Of a DNA stretch of 45,813 nt, positions 8,713-16,880 are shown one piece after another (the first letter of the stretch is position 1; each line of letters opens with the position of its first letter). This stretch comes from Magnetospira sp. (GTDB lineage: Bacteria; Pseudomonadota; Alphaproteobacteria; Rhodospirillales; Magnetospiraceae), in the NCBI GenBank assembly GCA_028282245.1, contig JANQIL010000133.1:1-45813 (forward strand). The letters run 5' to 3'. Under the pieces are notes generated by a model, which had not been told where the DNA came from, ran no database searches, and saw nothing but the letters and a program-made list of their open reading frames with translations. A program made the translations under genes and the position numbers.

Positions 8713-9174
8713 ATGACAATGCCACAACGGGACTTCCTGGCCGGGCTGCTATTGCTGGCCCTGGGGGTCGCCTACGGGGTGCTGACCGCGCAATTGCCCG
8801 AGCGGCTGGTTCCGAACCTGCCGGGGCCGGACTTCTTTCCCTGGCTGATCTGCGGCCTCTGCGTGCTCCTGGCATCGGTGCTGCTGATCACGTCCGGCCG
8901 GATTCTGTGGTCCCAGGGGGCCGGCGAGCGGGTGCCCGGATTTTTTCCGTGGCGTCCGCTGACCATGCTGGTCTGGCTGGCCCTGTTCATCATCGTCCTG
9001 CCGCACGCGGGATTCCTGGTCGCGGGCATTCCGTTCATCACCGGTCTGACGGTGCTGTACGGAGCCCGCCGGCCGCTGACCATCGGCTTGGTGTCCGTTC
9101 TGGTGCCCGTCGCCCTGTACTACCTGTTCAACGACGGGTTCCAGATTCTTCTGCCGACCGGATCGTGGGTGTAG
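8713..9174 (+). CDS. tctB: Tripartite tricarboxylate transporter small membrane subunit TctB
   Basis: 153 aa, strongly hydrophobic, with about four membrane segments (near residues 7-25, 38-57, 78-95 and 105-140) and a typical TctB length. TctB partners with TctA in the inner membrane and is needed for uptake. It lies between the binding-protein gene and tctA, 6 bp before the latter. TctB sequences diverge strongly, so context carries much of the call. Confidence 0.85.
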   Translation: MTMPQRDFLAGLLLLALGVAYGVLTAQLPERLVPNLPGPDFFPWLICGLCVLLASVLLITSGRILWSQGAGERVPGFFPWRPLTMLVWLALFIIVLPHAGFLVAGIPFITGLTVLYGARRPLTIGLVSVLVPVALYYLFNDGFQILLPTGSWV

Positions 9175-9180
9175 GGGGCC

Positions 9181-10707
9181 ATGTCGCCAGACGTCGTCCT
9201 CGGATTCGAGCAGGCCGCCGGCGCCGGCGGCCTCGCCGCCACGGCCGCCGGGGTGGTGCTGGGCCTGGTGGTCGGCATGATCCCCGGCATGACCATCAGC
9301 ACCGGGATCATCATCGTCCTGCCGCTCACGTTCAGCCTGCCGGCCGAGATTTCCATCGCCCTGCTGCTCGGACTTTATGTCGCCGGGATGACCGGCGGAT
9401 CGTTCTCGGCCGTGCTGCTCAACATCCCGGGCACCCCGTCGGCCTCGGCGACCGCCATCGACGGCTATCCCCTGACCATGCGCGGCGAGCGGGGCCGAGC
9501 CCTCGGGGTGGCCATCACGGCCAGTTTTCTCGGTGGCCTGTTCAGCTTCCTGTGCCTCTTCTTCATCGCCCCATCGCTGGCCGACCTGGCGTTGCAGTTC
9601 CGTGCCCCGGACCTGTTCTCGCTGGTCTTCTTCGGGCTCACGGTGATTTGCAGCTTCGCCGCCCGATCGCTGGTCAAGGGATTGATGTCGGCGGTCATCG
9701 GCCTGATGATCATTTCGGTCGGCCAGGATCCGATGATGGCGACGCCGCGCTTCACCTTCGACAATCCGGATCTGTTGAGCGGCATTCATTTCCTGACCGC
9801 CCTGATCGGCCTGTTCGCGATTCCGCAACTGGTCGAAAACCTGTGCAATCCGGTGCGGCCGAGTCAGGGCGCGACTCAAGCCGGCTTCTTCGAGAAGGTC
9901 CTTCCCAGGCGGGCCGACCTGAAGCGGCTCCTAGTGCCGGTGTCCATCGGCGGACCCCTGGGATCGTTCCTGGGCATCCTGCCCGGCGCCGGCGGCCCGG
10001 TCGCCGCCTTCATCAGCTACGACTACGCCAAGAAGGCGAGCCGCCGGCCGGAGGCGTTCGGACACGGCGCGGTGGAGGGCATCGCGGCCCCGGAATCGGC
10101 CAACAACGCGGTCGCCGGAGGGGCCCTGATCCCGATGATGACGCTCGGCATTCCGGGCGACCCGGTGACCGCGATACTGATCGGCGCCCTGCTGGTGCAC
10201 GGCCTGGTGCCGGGACCGCTGCTGTTCCTGGAGCACGGCGATTTCGCCTACGGCCTGATCTTTTCGTTCTTCTGGGCCAATCTGTTCAATTTCCTGGTCG
10301 CCCTGACCGGGATCGGCCTGCTGGTCAAGGTGCTGAACACGCCACGCTGGATCCTGGTGCCGACCATCGCCCTGCTCTGCGTGATCGGCAGCTACGCGTT
10401 GCGCAATTCGTTCTTCGACATATACGTGATGTTCGGGTTCGGGCTGCTCGGCCTGTTCATGCAGTGGCTGAAAATGCCGGTGGTGCCGCTTCTTCTGGCG
10501 CTGGTTCTCGGACCGCCGCTCGAGGAGCATTTGCGGGTCGCCTTGACCGGGTCGCAGGGTGACGTGACGGTGTTCTTCACCTCTCCGTTCAGCCTTTTCT
10601 TTCTCGGCCTCGCCGCGTTGTCGTTGTTGTGGTCGCTGGTCTGGGAGCCCCGGCGGCGGCGCAGGATCGAGTTGCGCGCCGCCTCGCCGGACCCGGGAAA
10701 ATCGTGA
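9181..10707 (+). CDS. tctA: Tripartite tricarboxylate transporter large permease TctA
   Basis: 508 aa with about ten to twelve membrane segments. Two TctA repeat signatures are visible: GLVVGMIPGMTISTG near residue 30 and FLGILPGAGGPVAAFISY near 260. GSFSAVLLNIPGTPSASATA near residue 80 is also typical. TctA is the transport channel and is driven by an ion gradient. It completes the transporter and is followed by the ThDP enzyme gene of the pathway. Confidence 0.93.
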   Translation: MSPDVVLGFEQAAGAGGLAATAAGVVLGLVVGMIPGMTISTGIIIVLPLTFSLPAEISIALLLGLYVAGMTGGSFSAVLLNIPGTPSASATAIDGYPLTMRGERGRALGVAITASFLGGLFSFLCLFFIAPSLADLALQFRAPDLFSLVFFGLTVICSFAARSLVKGLMSAVIGLMIISVGQDPMMATPRFTFDNPDLLSGIHFLTALIGLFAIPQLVENLCNPVRPSQGATQAGFFEKVLPRRADLKRLLVPVSIGGPLGSFLGILPGAGGPVAAFISYDYAKKASRRPEAFGHGAVEGIAAPESANNAVAGGALIPMMTLGIPGDPVTAILIGALLVHGLVPGPLLFLEHGDFAYGLIFSFFWANLFNFLVALTGIGLLVKVLNTPRWILVPTIALLCVIGSYALRNSFFDIYVMFGFGLLGLFMQWLKMPVVPLLLALVLGPPLEEHLRVALTGSQGDVTVFFTSPFSLFFLGLAALSLLWSLVWEPRRRRRIELRAASPDPGKS

Positions 10708-10747
10708 CCGCCGCGCGCCGAACGCCAATCAACGAGGACTATGAATC

Positions 10748-12646
10748 ATGCTCCACCGAACCGACGACCGCCCGTTTTCCGACGCCGTCCGGTCGCGCGC
10801 CCGAGCCATCGCCCGGCACGGCGGCCTGGGCGCCGCGCTGGCCTCCGGCGACCTGCCCAAGTCGGTCGACACCACCCTGTCCGAGGGGCTGGTGCTGGGG
10901 CTTCTGAAACAGGGCGTGCGGAAATACCTGGCCATTTTCGGGCACGGTTCGACGGACCTCGCGGAAATCCTGCGCCTGTACGAGGCCGAGGGGGTGGTCC
11001 GCACCTGGAATTTCCGCAACGAAGTGGCGATGGCCCATGCCGCCACGGCCCTGCGCTGGCAGTACGGGGAGGTGCCGGCGGTGGTGACCTCCATCGGCCC
11101 CGGCGCGTTGCAGGCGATGGCCGGTTCGCTGGCCGCCACCTCCAACGGGATCGGCGTCTATCACGTCTACGGCGACGAGACCTCGCACGGCGAGGGCTAC
11201 AACATGCAGCAGGTGCCGAAGCGCGAGCAGGGCCTGTTCGGGCGGATCACCGCCCTGATGGGCGAATCCTACGTGCTGCATACCCCGGAGGCGCTGCGCG
11301 ATGCCCTGCGGCGGGGGGCGCTTTGCGTGCACCATCGCGTGAAGGCGGGTCCGTTCTATCTGCTGCTGCCCCTCAATACCCAGCCGCAGGTCCTGCGCCT
11401 CAATCTGGCCGGGCTGCCGGAACGTCCCCATCTGCCGCCGATGGCGCCGCATGGCGACGCGGCGTTTGACGCGGCGGCCGACCTGATTCGCCGCCACCAC
11501 CGGATCGTGGTCAAGGCGGGTGGCGGTTGCCGGAGGTTCGACGCCGAGCTGCGGCGGCTCGCCGAAACGACCGGCGCGGCGGTTGCCCTGTCGCCCGGAT
11601 CGACCGGGGTGCTGCCGGACGCGCACCCGCAGAACATGCACGTGGGTGGATCGAAGGGCTCGATTTCCGGCAATCATGCCATGCGGGAGGCCGACCTTGT
11701 GATCGTCGTGGGATCGCGCGCGGTCTGTCAGGCCGACTGCTCGGGCATTGGCTATGCCTCCGCCGAGGCGACGATCAACATCAACGGCGATCTGGGCGAC
11801 CTGACCCATTACAACCGCACGGTCGGCCTGCCGGGCGACATCGGCGTGGTGATCGGACACCTTTGCGATCGCCTGGACGCCGCCGGCGGCGTCGACCTGA
11901 CCGATAAGCGGCCCTGGCTCGATGCCTGCCTGGCCAAGAAACGGGAGTGGACGGCCTACAAACGGAACCGCTACGCCGCGCCGCCGCTGCACGACGCCGC
12001 CTGGGAGCGGCCGGTCCTTGGCCAGCCCGCGGCGATCAAGATCGTGGCCGATTTCGCGAAACGAATCGGCGCCGCCAAGTTCTTCGACGCCGGCGACGTG
12101 CAGGCCAACGGATTCCAGATCGTCGAGGACGATGCGACCGGCGATACCTTCACGGAAACCGGCGCCTCCTACATGGGATTCGCGGTCAGTGCCCTGGCCG
12201 CCGCGGCCCTGGCCGAAACCCCGCGCTACGGCATCGCCTTCACCGGCGACGGATCCTTCGTGATGAATCCGCAGATTCTGATCGACGCGGTGGAGCACGG
12301 CGCCAGGGGCATGGTGGTGATCTTCGACAATCGCCGGATGGCGGCGATCACCGGTCTTCAGATGGCCCAGTACGAGGCCGAGTACCGGACCAACGATTCC
12401 GTCACGGTGGATTACGTGGCGATGGCGGAATCGGTCTCCGGGATCAAGGGGGTATGGGCCGGGGAGACGGCGGCCAGCCTTGGCGCCGCGCTGGAGGCGG
12501 CCCATCGCCACGACGGCCTGTCGGTGGTCCATGTGCCGGTTTACTGCGGTCCCGACGACCTGGGCGGCCTGGGAGCCTGGGGGTCCTGGAACGTGGGCAA
12601 TTGGTGCGCCGAGGTCCAGGACACCTATCACGCGCAGGATATTTGA
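10748..12646 (+). CDS. ThDP-dependent hydrolase/lyase similar to IolD
   Basis: 632 aa, ribosome-binding site GAGGA. Three ThDP-enzyme domains are apparent: N-terminal Pyr domain with the cofactor-activating Glu E92 (NFRNEVAMAHA), a central Rossmann-like domain (about 235-400), and a C-terminal PP domain with GDG at 500-502 and Asn528, which fits the GDG-x(24-27)-N cofactor-binding motif. Overall layout and length resemble 3D-(3,5/4)-trihydroxycyclohexane-1,2-dione hydrolase (IolD), which opens the ring in inositol catabolism. No iolB, iolE or iolG partners are seen here, so a different cyclic or dicarbonyl substrate is likely. Acetolactate-synthase-type activity is an alternative. Confidence 0.82.
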   Translation: MLHRTDDRPFSDAVRSRARAIARHGGLGAALASGDLPKSVDTTLSEGLVLGLLKQGVRKYLAIFGHGSTDLAEILRLYEAEGVVRTWNFRNEVAMAHAATALRWQYGEVPAVVTSIGPGALQAMAGSLAATSNGIGVYHVYGDETSHGEGYNMQQVPKREQGLFGRITALMGESYVLHTPEALRDALRRGALCVHHRVKAGPFYLLLPLNTQPQVLRLNLAGLPERPHLPPMAPHGDAAFDAAADLIRRHHRIVVKAGGGCRRFDAELRRLAETTGAAVALSPGSTGVLPDAHPQNMHVGGSKGSISGNHAMREADLVIVVGSRAVCQADCSGIGYASAEATININGDLGDLTHYNRTVGLPGDIGVVIGHLCDRLDAAGGVDLTDKRPWLDACLAKKREWTAYKRNRYAAPPLHDAAWERPVLGQPAAIKIVADFAKRIGAAKFFDAGDVQANGFQIVEDDATGDTFTETGASYMGFAVSALAAAALAETPRYGIAFTGDGSFVMNPQILIDAVEHGARGMVVIFDNRRMAAITGLQMAQYEAEYRTNDSVTVDYVAMAESVSGIKGVWAGETAASLGAALEAAHRHDGLSVVHVPVYCGPDDLGGLGAWGSWNVGNWCAEVQDTYHAQDI

Positions 12647-12680
12647 TAACTGCGCGCAAGACGGAAGAAAAGGAAATCGC

Positions 12681-14123
12681 ATGTCACTCTACGAGGCCTT
12701 CGGACTTTACATCGACGGTGCTTGGCGCCCGGCTTCCGATGGCGCCACCCAGCAAGTGTTCGATCCGGCGACCGAGGAGGTCATCGGCACCATGCCGTCG
12801 GCGACCCGCGAGGACCTGGACGCCGCCCTGGCGGCGGCCCGTCGCGGTCTGGATACATGGCGCCGGACCGGTCCCTGGGAGCGGGCGGCGTTGATCCGCC
12901 GGGCGTCCGAGCTCATTCGGGCGCGCAAGGACGAGATCGCCCGCGTCATGTCCGTCGAGACCGGCAAGCCATTTGCCGAGGCGATCGCCGAAACCAACGC
13001 CTCGGCCGATCAGTTCGAATGGTATTCGGAGGAAACCAAGCGCATCTACGGCCACACCATCGAGGGCCGCACCACGGACGTCCGGATGCAGGTGATCTTC
13101 CAGCCGGTCGGCGTTGTGGCCGCCTTCTCGGCGTGGAATTTCCCGGCCCTGTTGCCGGCCCGCAAGCTGGCCGCCGCGCTCGGCGCCGGCTGCGCGATCA
13201 TCCTCAAGCCGGCCGGCGAGGCGCCGGGCTCCTGCGCCGCGCTGATCCAGGCCTGCCACGACGCCGGCATTCCGCCGGGCGTGGTCAACTTCGTGACCGG
13301 CAAGTCGTCGCTGATCTCGCCCCATCTGATCCGCTCGCCGATCGTGCGCAAGGTGTCGCTTACCGGGTCGGTGCCGGTCGGCAAGGATATCCTACGCCTC
13401 GCCGCCGAGGGGGTGAAGAAGGTGTCCATGGGACTGGGCGGCCACGGGCCGGTGCTGGTGTTCGGGGGCGCCGACGCGGAAGCGGCGGCGCGCGCCTGCG
13501 CGGCGACCACATTCCGCAACTGCGGTCAGGTCTGCATCTCGCCCAGCCGTTTCTACGTGCATGAGGACGCGTTCGAGCCCTTTGCCGCCGCCTTCGCCGA
13601 GACGGCGCGGAGCCTCAAGGTGGGACGCGGCATGGACGATGGCGTGCAGATGGGGCCGATGGCCAACAAGCGCGGCCTCGACGGCGCCCTGGAGATGATC
13701 GACGACGCCACCCGGCGGGGCGCCGAGGTGCTGGCCGGCGGCGGCCGTCCGGCCGGATTCAACCGGGGCTATTTCCTGGAGCCGACGGTGCTGGGCAAGG
13801 TCGCCGACGACAGTCTGGTCATGACCGAGGAACCCTTCGCCCCGATCGCCCCGATCACGACCTTCACCGACTACGACGGCGTCATCGAGCGGGCGAACGC
13901 GTTGCCCTTCGGTCTCGCCGGCTACGTGTTCACGAAATCCCTGAGCCTCGCCCACCGGGCGGCCGAGGACCTGGAGACCGGCATGGTCGGGGTCAATGAA
14001 ATGCTGCTGGCGACGGCGGAAGCGCCGTTCGGCGGGGTCAAGGAAAGCGGCATGGGGCGCGAGGGCGGGGCGCTCGGATTACAGGACTACCTGGTTCCCA
14101 AATACATGAAGTTCAAACTTTAG
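12681..14123 (+). CDS. NAD(P)-dependent aldehyde dehydrogenase family protein lacking the usual general-base Glu
   Basis: 480 aa, full length for the family. The N-terminal cofactor domain carries AFSAWNFP and ILKPAGEAPGS. The catalytic Cys is C285 in NCGQVCIS, and EEPFAPIAP keeps the conserved Glu near residue 390. The segment that normally reads LELGG reads MGLGG, so the general base (Glu268 of ALDH2) is Gly251, encoded by GGA at 13431-13433. That change would impair deacylation, unless a nearby residue substitutes or the enzyme has another activity. By context it should oxidise a semialdehyde from the preceding lyase. It belongs near the succinate-semialdehyde dehydrogenase branch. Confidence 0.88.
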   Translation: MSLYEAFGLYIDGAWRPASDGATQQVFDPATEEVIGTMPSATREDLDAALAAARRGLDTWRRTGPWERAALIRRASELIRARKDEIARVMSVETGKPFAEAIAETNASADQFEWYSEETKRIYGHTIEGRTTDVRMQVIFQPVGVVAAFSAWNFPALLPARKLAAALGAGCAIILKPAGEAPGSCAALIQACHDAGIPPGVVNFVTGKSSLISPHLIRSPIVRKVSLTGSVPVGKDILRLAAEGVKKVSMGLGGHGPVLVFGGADAEAAARACAATTFRNCGQVCISPSRFYVHEDAFEPFAAAFAETARSLKVGRGMDDGVQMGPMANKRGLDGALEMIDDATRRGAEVLAGGGRPAGFNRGYFLEPTVLGKVADDSLVMTEEPFAPIAPITTFTDYDGVIERANALPFGLAGYVFTKSLSLAHRAAEDLETGMVGVNEMLLATAEAPFGGVKESGMGREGGALGLQDYLVPKYMKFKL

Positions 14124-14132
14124 GCCCGCCCG

Positions 14133-15872
14133 ATGACCGATCCGAAACCTCCGCGCGGCTTGGCACGCGGGCTGACCAACTACGGCGACGCCGGGTTCGC
14201 GGTCTATCTCCGGCGCTCGTTCGCCAAGTCGATGGGCTATTCCGGGGAGATGCTGGAACGGCCGATCGTCGGCGTCGCCTACACGCCGTCCGGGTTCAAC
14301 AATTGCCACCGCCATTTCCCGGAGCTTCTGGAGGCCGTCAAGCGCGGCGTGCTGGCGGCCGGCGGCCTGCCGCTGGAGTTCCCCACCGTATCCCTGGGCG
14401 AGGTGTTCCTGTCCCCGACCAGCCTGTTCTATCGCAACCTCATGGCGATGGATACCGAGGAGATGATCCGCGCCCAGCCCATCGATTCGGTGGTCCTGAT
14501 GGGCGGCTGCGACAAGACCGTGCCGGCCCAGCTCATGGGGGCCGCGTCGGCCGGCCGGCCGGCCATCCAGTTGGTGGCCGGCCCCATGCTGACCAGCCGG
14601 CATGGCGACGAACGCCTGGGCGCCTGCACCGACTGTCGGCGCTTCTGGGGCAAGTACCGGGCCGGCGAGGTGTCGGACGACGAAATCCACGCCATCGAGG
14701 GCGGCCTGGCGACCACCTCGGGAACATGCTCGGTGATGGGAACCGCCTCGACAATGGCCTGTCTGGCCGAGACCCTGGGCATGATGCCGCCCGGCACGGC
14801 GACCATTCCGGCCGTGCACGCCGATCGCCTGCGCGCCGCCGAGGCGACCGGCCGACGGGCGGTCGAGATGATCGGAAGCGACCGGACGCCGGACCGCATT
14901 ATCACCGAGGATTCCCTCGACAACGCGCTCCGGGTGCTGCTCGCGCTCGGCGGATCGACCAACGCGGTGGTACATCTGGCGGCCATCGCCGGGCGGCTTG
15001 GACTGAAGGTTTCGTTGGACCGCCTGAACGGGCTCAGCGACGAAACACCGGTGCTGGTCAACCTGAAACCGACCGGCGACCACTACATGGAGGATTTCTT
15101 CGCCGCCGGCGGCCTGGGCGCGGTGCTGCGCGAACTGGAACCGCTGTTGCGCCTGGATTGCCCGACCGTCGACGGGCGGACCCTGGGCGAGCGGATCGCC
15201 GCCGGGCGGGATGCCTATGTGGACCGGTCGGTGATCCGACCGTTCGACGATCCGGTGGAACCGGTCGGGGGTCTCGTGGCGCTGTTCGGATCGCTCGCTC
15301 CGCGCGGCGCCATCCTCAAGCGCTCGGCGGCCGACAGCCGGCTGTTCGAACGCGAGGGACGGGCGGTGGTGTTCGAATCGCTGGAGGACTTGGCCACGCG
15401 CATCGACGATCCCGACCTGGACGTGACGCCGGACGACATCCTGGTCCTGCAAAACGCCGGACCCAAAAGCCCCTCCGGGATGCCGGAGGCCGGCTACCTG
15501 CCGATCCCCGCCAAGCTCGCGCGGGCCGGCGTCAAGGACATGGTGCGCATCTCGGACGCCCGAATGAGCGGCACCGCCTTCGGCACCATCGTTCTGCACG
15601 TGACACCCGACGCCGCCTCCGGCGGACCGCTGGCCCTGGCGCGAAGCGGCGACCGTATTCGCCTGAGCGTATCCGAGCGGCGACTCGATCTGATGGTGGC
15701 GGACGACGAACTGGCCCGACGACGGGCGGAACGAGAACGCGCGCCGGCCAGGCCGACCGCGACCCGGGGTTACGCCAAGCTCTACTACGACAGCGTGTTG
15801 CAGGCCGACGAGGGCTGCGATTTCGACTTCCTGCGCGGCGGGGGCGGTGGGCCTCCGGGCGACGATATCTAG
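14133..15872 (+). CDS. IlvD/Edd-family dehydratase
   Basis: 579 aa. The three cysteines expected to hold the iron-sulfur cluster are present: C58 (GFNNCHRHF), C126 (MGGCDKT) and C199 (TSGTCSVMGTA). Length and motif spacing match the IlvD/Edd family, which dehydrates dihydroxy acids (branched-chain amino acid biosynthesis) and sugar acids such as gluconate, xylonate or arabinonate. The setting in a catabolic operon with a carboxylate importer favours a sugar-acid dehydratase over biosynthetic IlvD. It starts 10 bp after the aldehyde dehydrogenase gene. Confidence 0.87.
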   Translation: MTDPKPPRGLARGLTNYGDAGFAVYLRRSFAKSMGYSGEMLERPIVGVAYTPSGFNNCHRHFPELLEAVKRGVLAAGGLPLEFPTVSLGEVFLSPTSLFYRNLMAMDTEEMIRAQPIDSVVLMGGCDKTVPAQLMGAASAGRPAIQLVAGPMLTSRHGDERLGACTDCRRFWGKYRAGEVSDDEIHAIEGGLATTSGTCSVMGTASTMACLAETLGMMPPGTATIPAVHADRLRAAEATGRRAVEMIGSDRTPDRIITEDSLDNALRVLLALGGSTNAVVHLAAIAGRLGLKVSLDRLNGLSDETPVLVNLKPTGDHYMEDFFAAGGLGAVLRELEPLLRLDCPTVDGRTLGERIAAGRDAYVDRSVIRPFDDPVEPVGGLVALFGSLAPRGAILKRSAADSRLFEREGRAVVFESLEDLATRIDDPDLDVTPDDILVLQNAGPKSPSGMPEAGYLPIPAKLARAGVKDMVRISDARMSGTAFGTIVLHVTPDAASGGPLALARSGDRIRLSVSERRLDLMVADDELARRRAERERAPARPTATRGYAKLYYDSVLQADEGCDFDFLRGGGGGPPGDDI

Positions 15873-15883
15873 CGGAGACCGAT

Positions 15884-16801
15884 ATGCAAGATTCGATGTA
15901 TGGCTACATGAAACCGGGGATCGTCCATTTCAAGGCGTTTCCCCAGTGCATGGGCGGGCAGGGGCCGATCGTCGAGACCCTGGAGACGATCTGCGAGGAC
16001 GATTTCTGGACGGCGGTCGAAATCGGCCCGGTGAAGGACACCCGGGAACGCGACAAGGCCCGCAAGATATTGCAGGTATCGCATCTCACGGTCTGCTACG
16101 CCACCCAGCCGACCATCCTGCCGCAGAAACTGAATCCGCATCATTTCGACGCCGCCGAGCGGCAACGGGTGTTGAACATCATCAAGAATTGCGTCGACGA
16201 GGCCTACCAGCTCGGCGCCTCGTTCTTCCGGATCATGTCCGGCAAGGACCCGGGCGACGAGACGCGTGGCGAGGCCAAGAAGCTGTTCATCGACTTCCTG
16301 CACGAGGTCTGCGACTACGCGGCGGCCAACGGCGACATGAAGGTGACGCTGAAAATCTTCGACCGCGCCATCGACAAGAAGGCACTCATCGGACCCTTCG
16401 CCGATGCCGCCGAGGTGGCGGCCCCGGTCGCCGCCGCGCACGCCAACTTCGGCGTCCTCTCGGACCTGTCGCACTTCCCGCTCCTTGAGGAAGATCCCGC
16501 GAAATCAATTCCCTTGATCAAGGACTTCTTCTGTCACTTCCACATCGGCAACTGCGTGATGCGGGACCGAGCCGATATCCTCTACGGGGACCTGCAACCC
16601 CGGTTCGGGGTGCCGGGCGGCGAGATCGACACGCCGGACGTGGCCAACTATTTCCGAATTCTGCTCGATCACGGGCTGCTGAACCGCGAGGCGCCGCCGG
16701 TGGTCAGCACGGAGGTCCGGCCGCTGCTGGCCGAGGAAACCTCGGCCCTGGTCATGGCCAACGCCAAGCGGGTCATCCGCGAGGCCTGGGCGATGGCCTG
16801 A
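15884..16801 (+). CDS. Xylose-isomerase-like TIM-barrel sugar isomerase/epimerase
   Basis: 305 aa starting at ATG 15884, 12 bp after the dehydratase stop, with GCGGAGA upstream. The sequence shows alternating strand and helix segments of an AP-endonuclease-2/xylose-isomerase-like barrel, with candidate metal or acid-base residues in AVEIGP, VLSDLSHFPL, HIGNCV and STEVRPL. Such enzymes isomerise or epimerise sugars, keto acids or inosose-type compounds. It is the last gene of the catabolic operon. The family is substrate-diverse, so only the general activity is supported. Confidence 0.75.
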   Translation: MQDSMYGYMKPGIVHFKAFPQCMGGQGPIVETLETICEDDFWTAVEIGPVKDTRERDKARKILQVSHLTVCYATQPTILPQKLNPHHFDAAERQRVLNIIKNCVDEAYQLGASFFRIMSGKDPGDETRGEAKKLFIDFLHEVCDYAAANGDMKVTLKIFDRAIDKKALIGPFADAAEVAAPVAAAHANFGVLSDLSHFPLLEEDPAKSIPLIKDFFCHFHIGNCVMRDRADILYGDLQPRFGVPGGEIDTPDVANYFRILLDHGLLNREAPPVVSTEVRPLLAEETSALVMANAKRVIREAWAMA

Positions 16802-16821
16802 GCGGGGCCGAAACCCGTCGG

Positions 16822-16838
16822 GGGCGCGTCGCGCGCCC
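16822..16838. terminator. GC hairpin between convergent genes
   Basis: GGGCGCG (16822-16828) and CGCGCCC (16832-16838) form a perfect 7-bp stem with a TCG loop, in the gap between convergent operons. There is no T-run on either side, so it would be a weak or Rho-assisted terminator at best. Confidence 0.35.
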
Positions 16839-16880
16839 TCGAACGGGGAAACACCTTACAATCAGGGGTTCGGAGCGACT

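Noticed and set aside
16822..16838. Strong intrinsic terminator
   Set aside because: Good stem but no T-run; kept only as a weak candidate.
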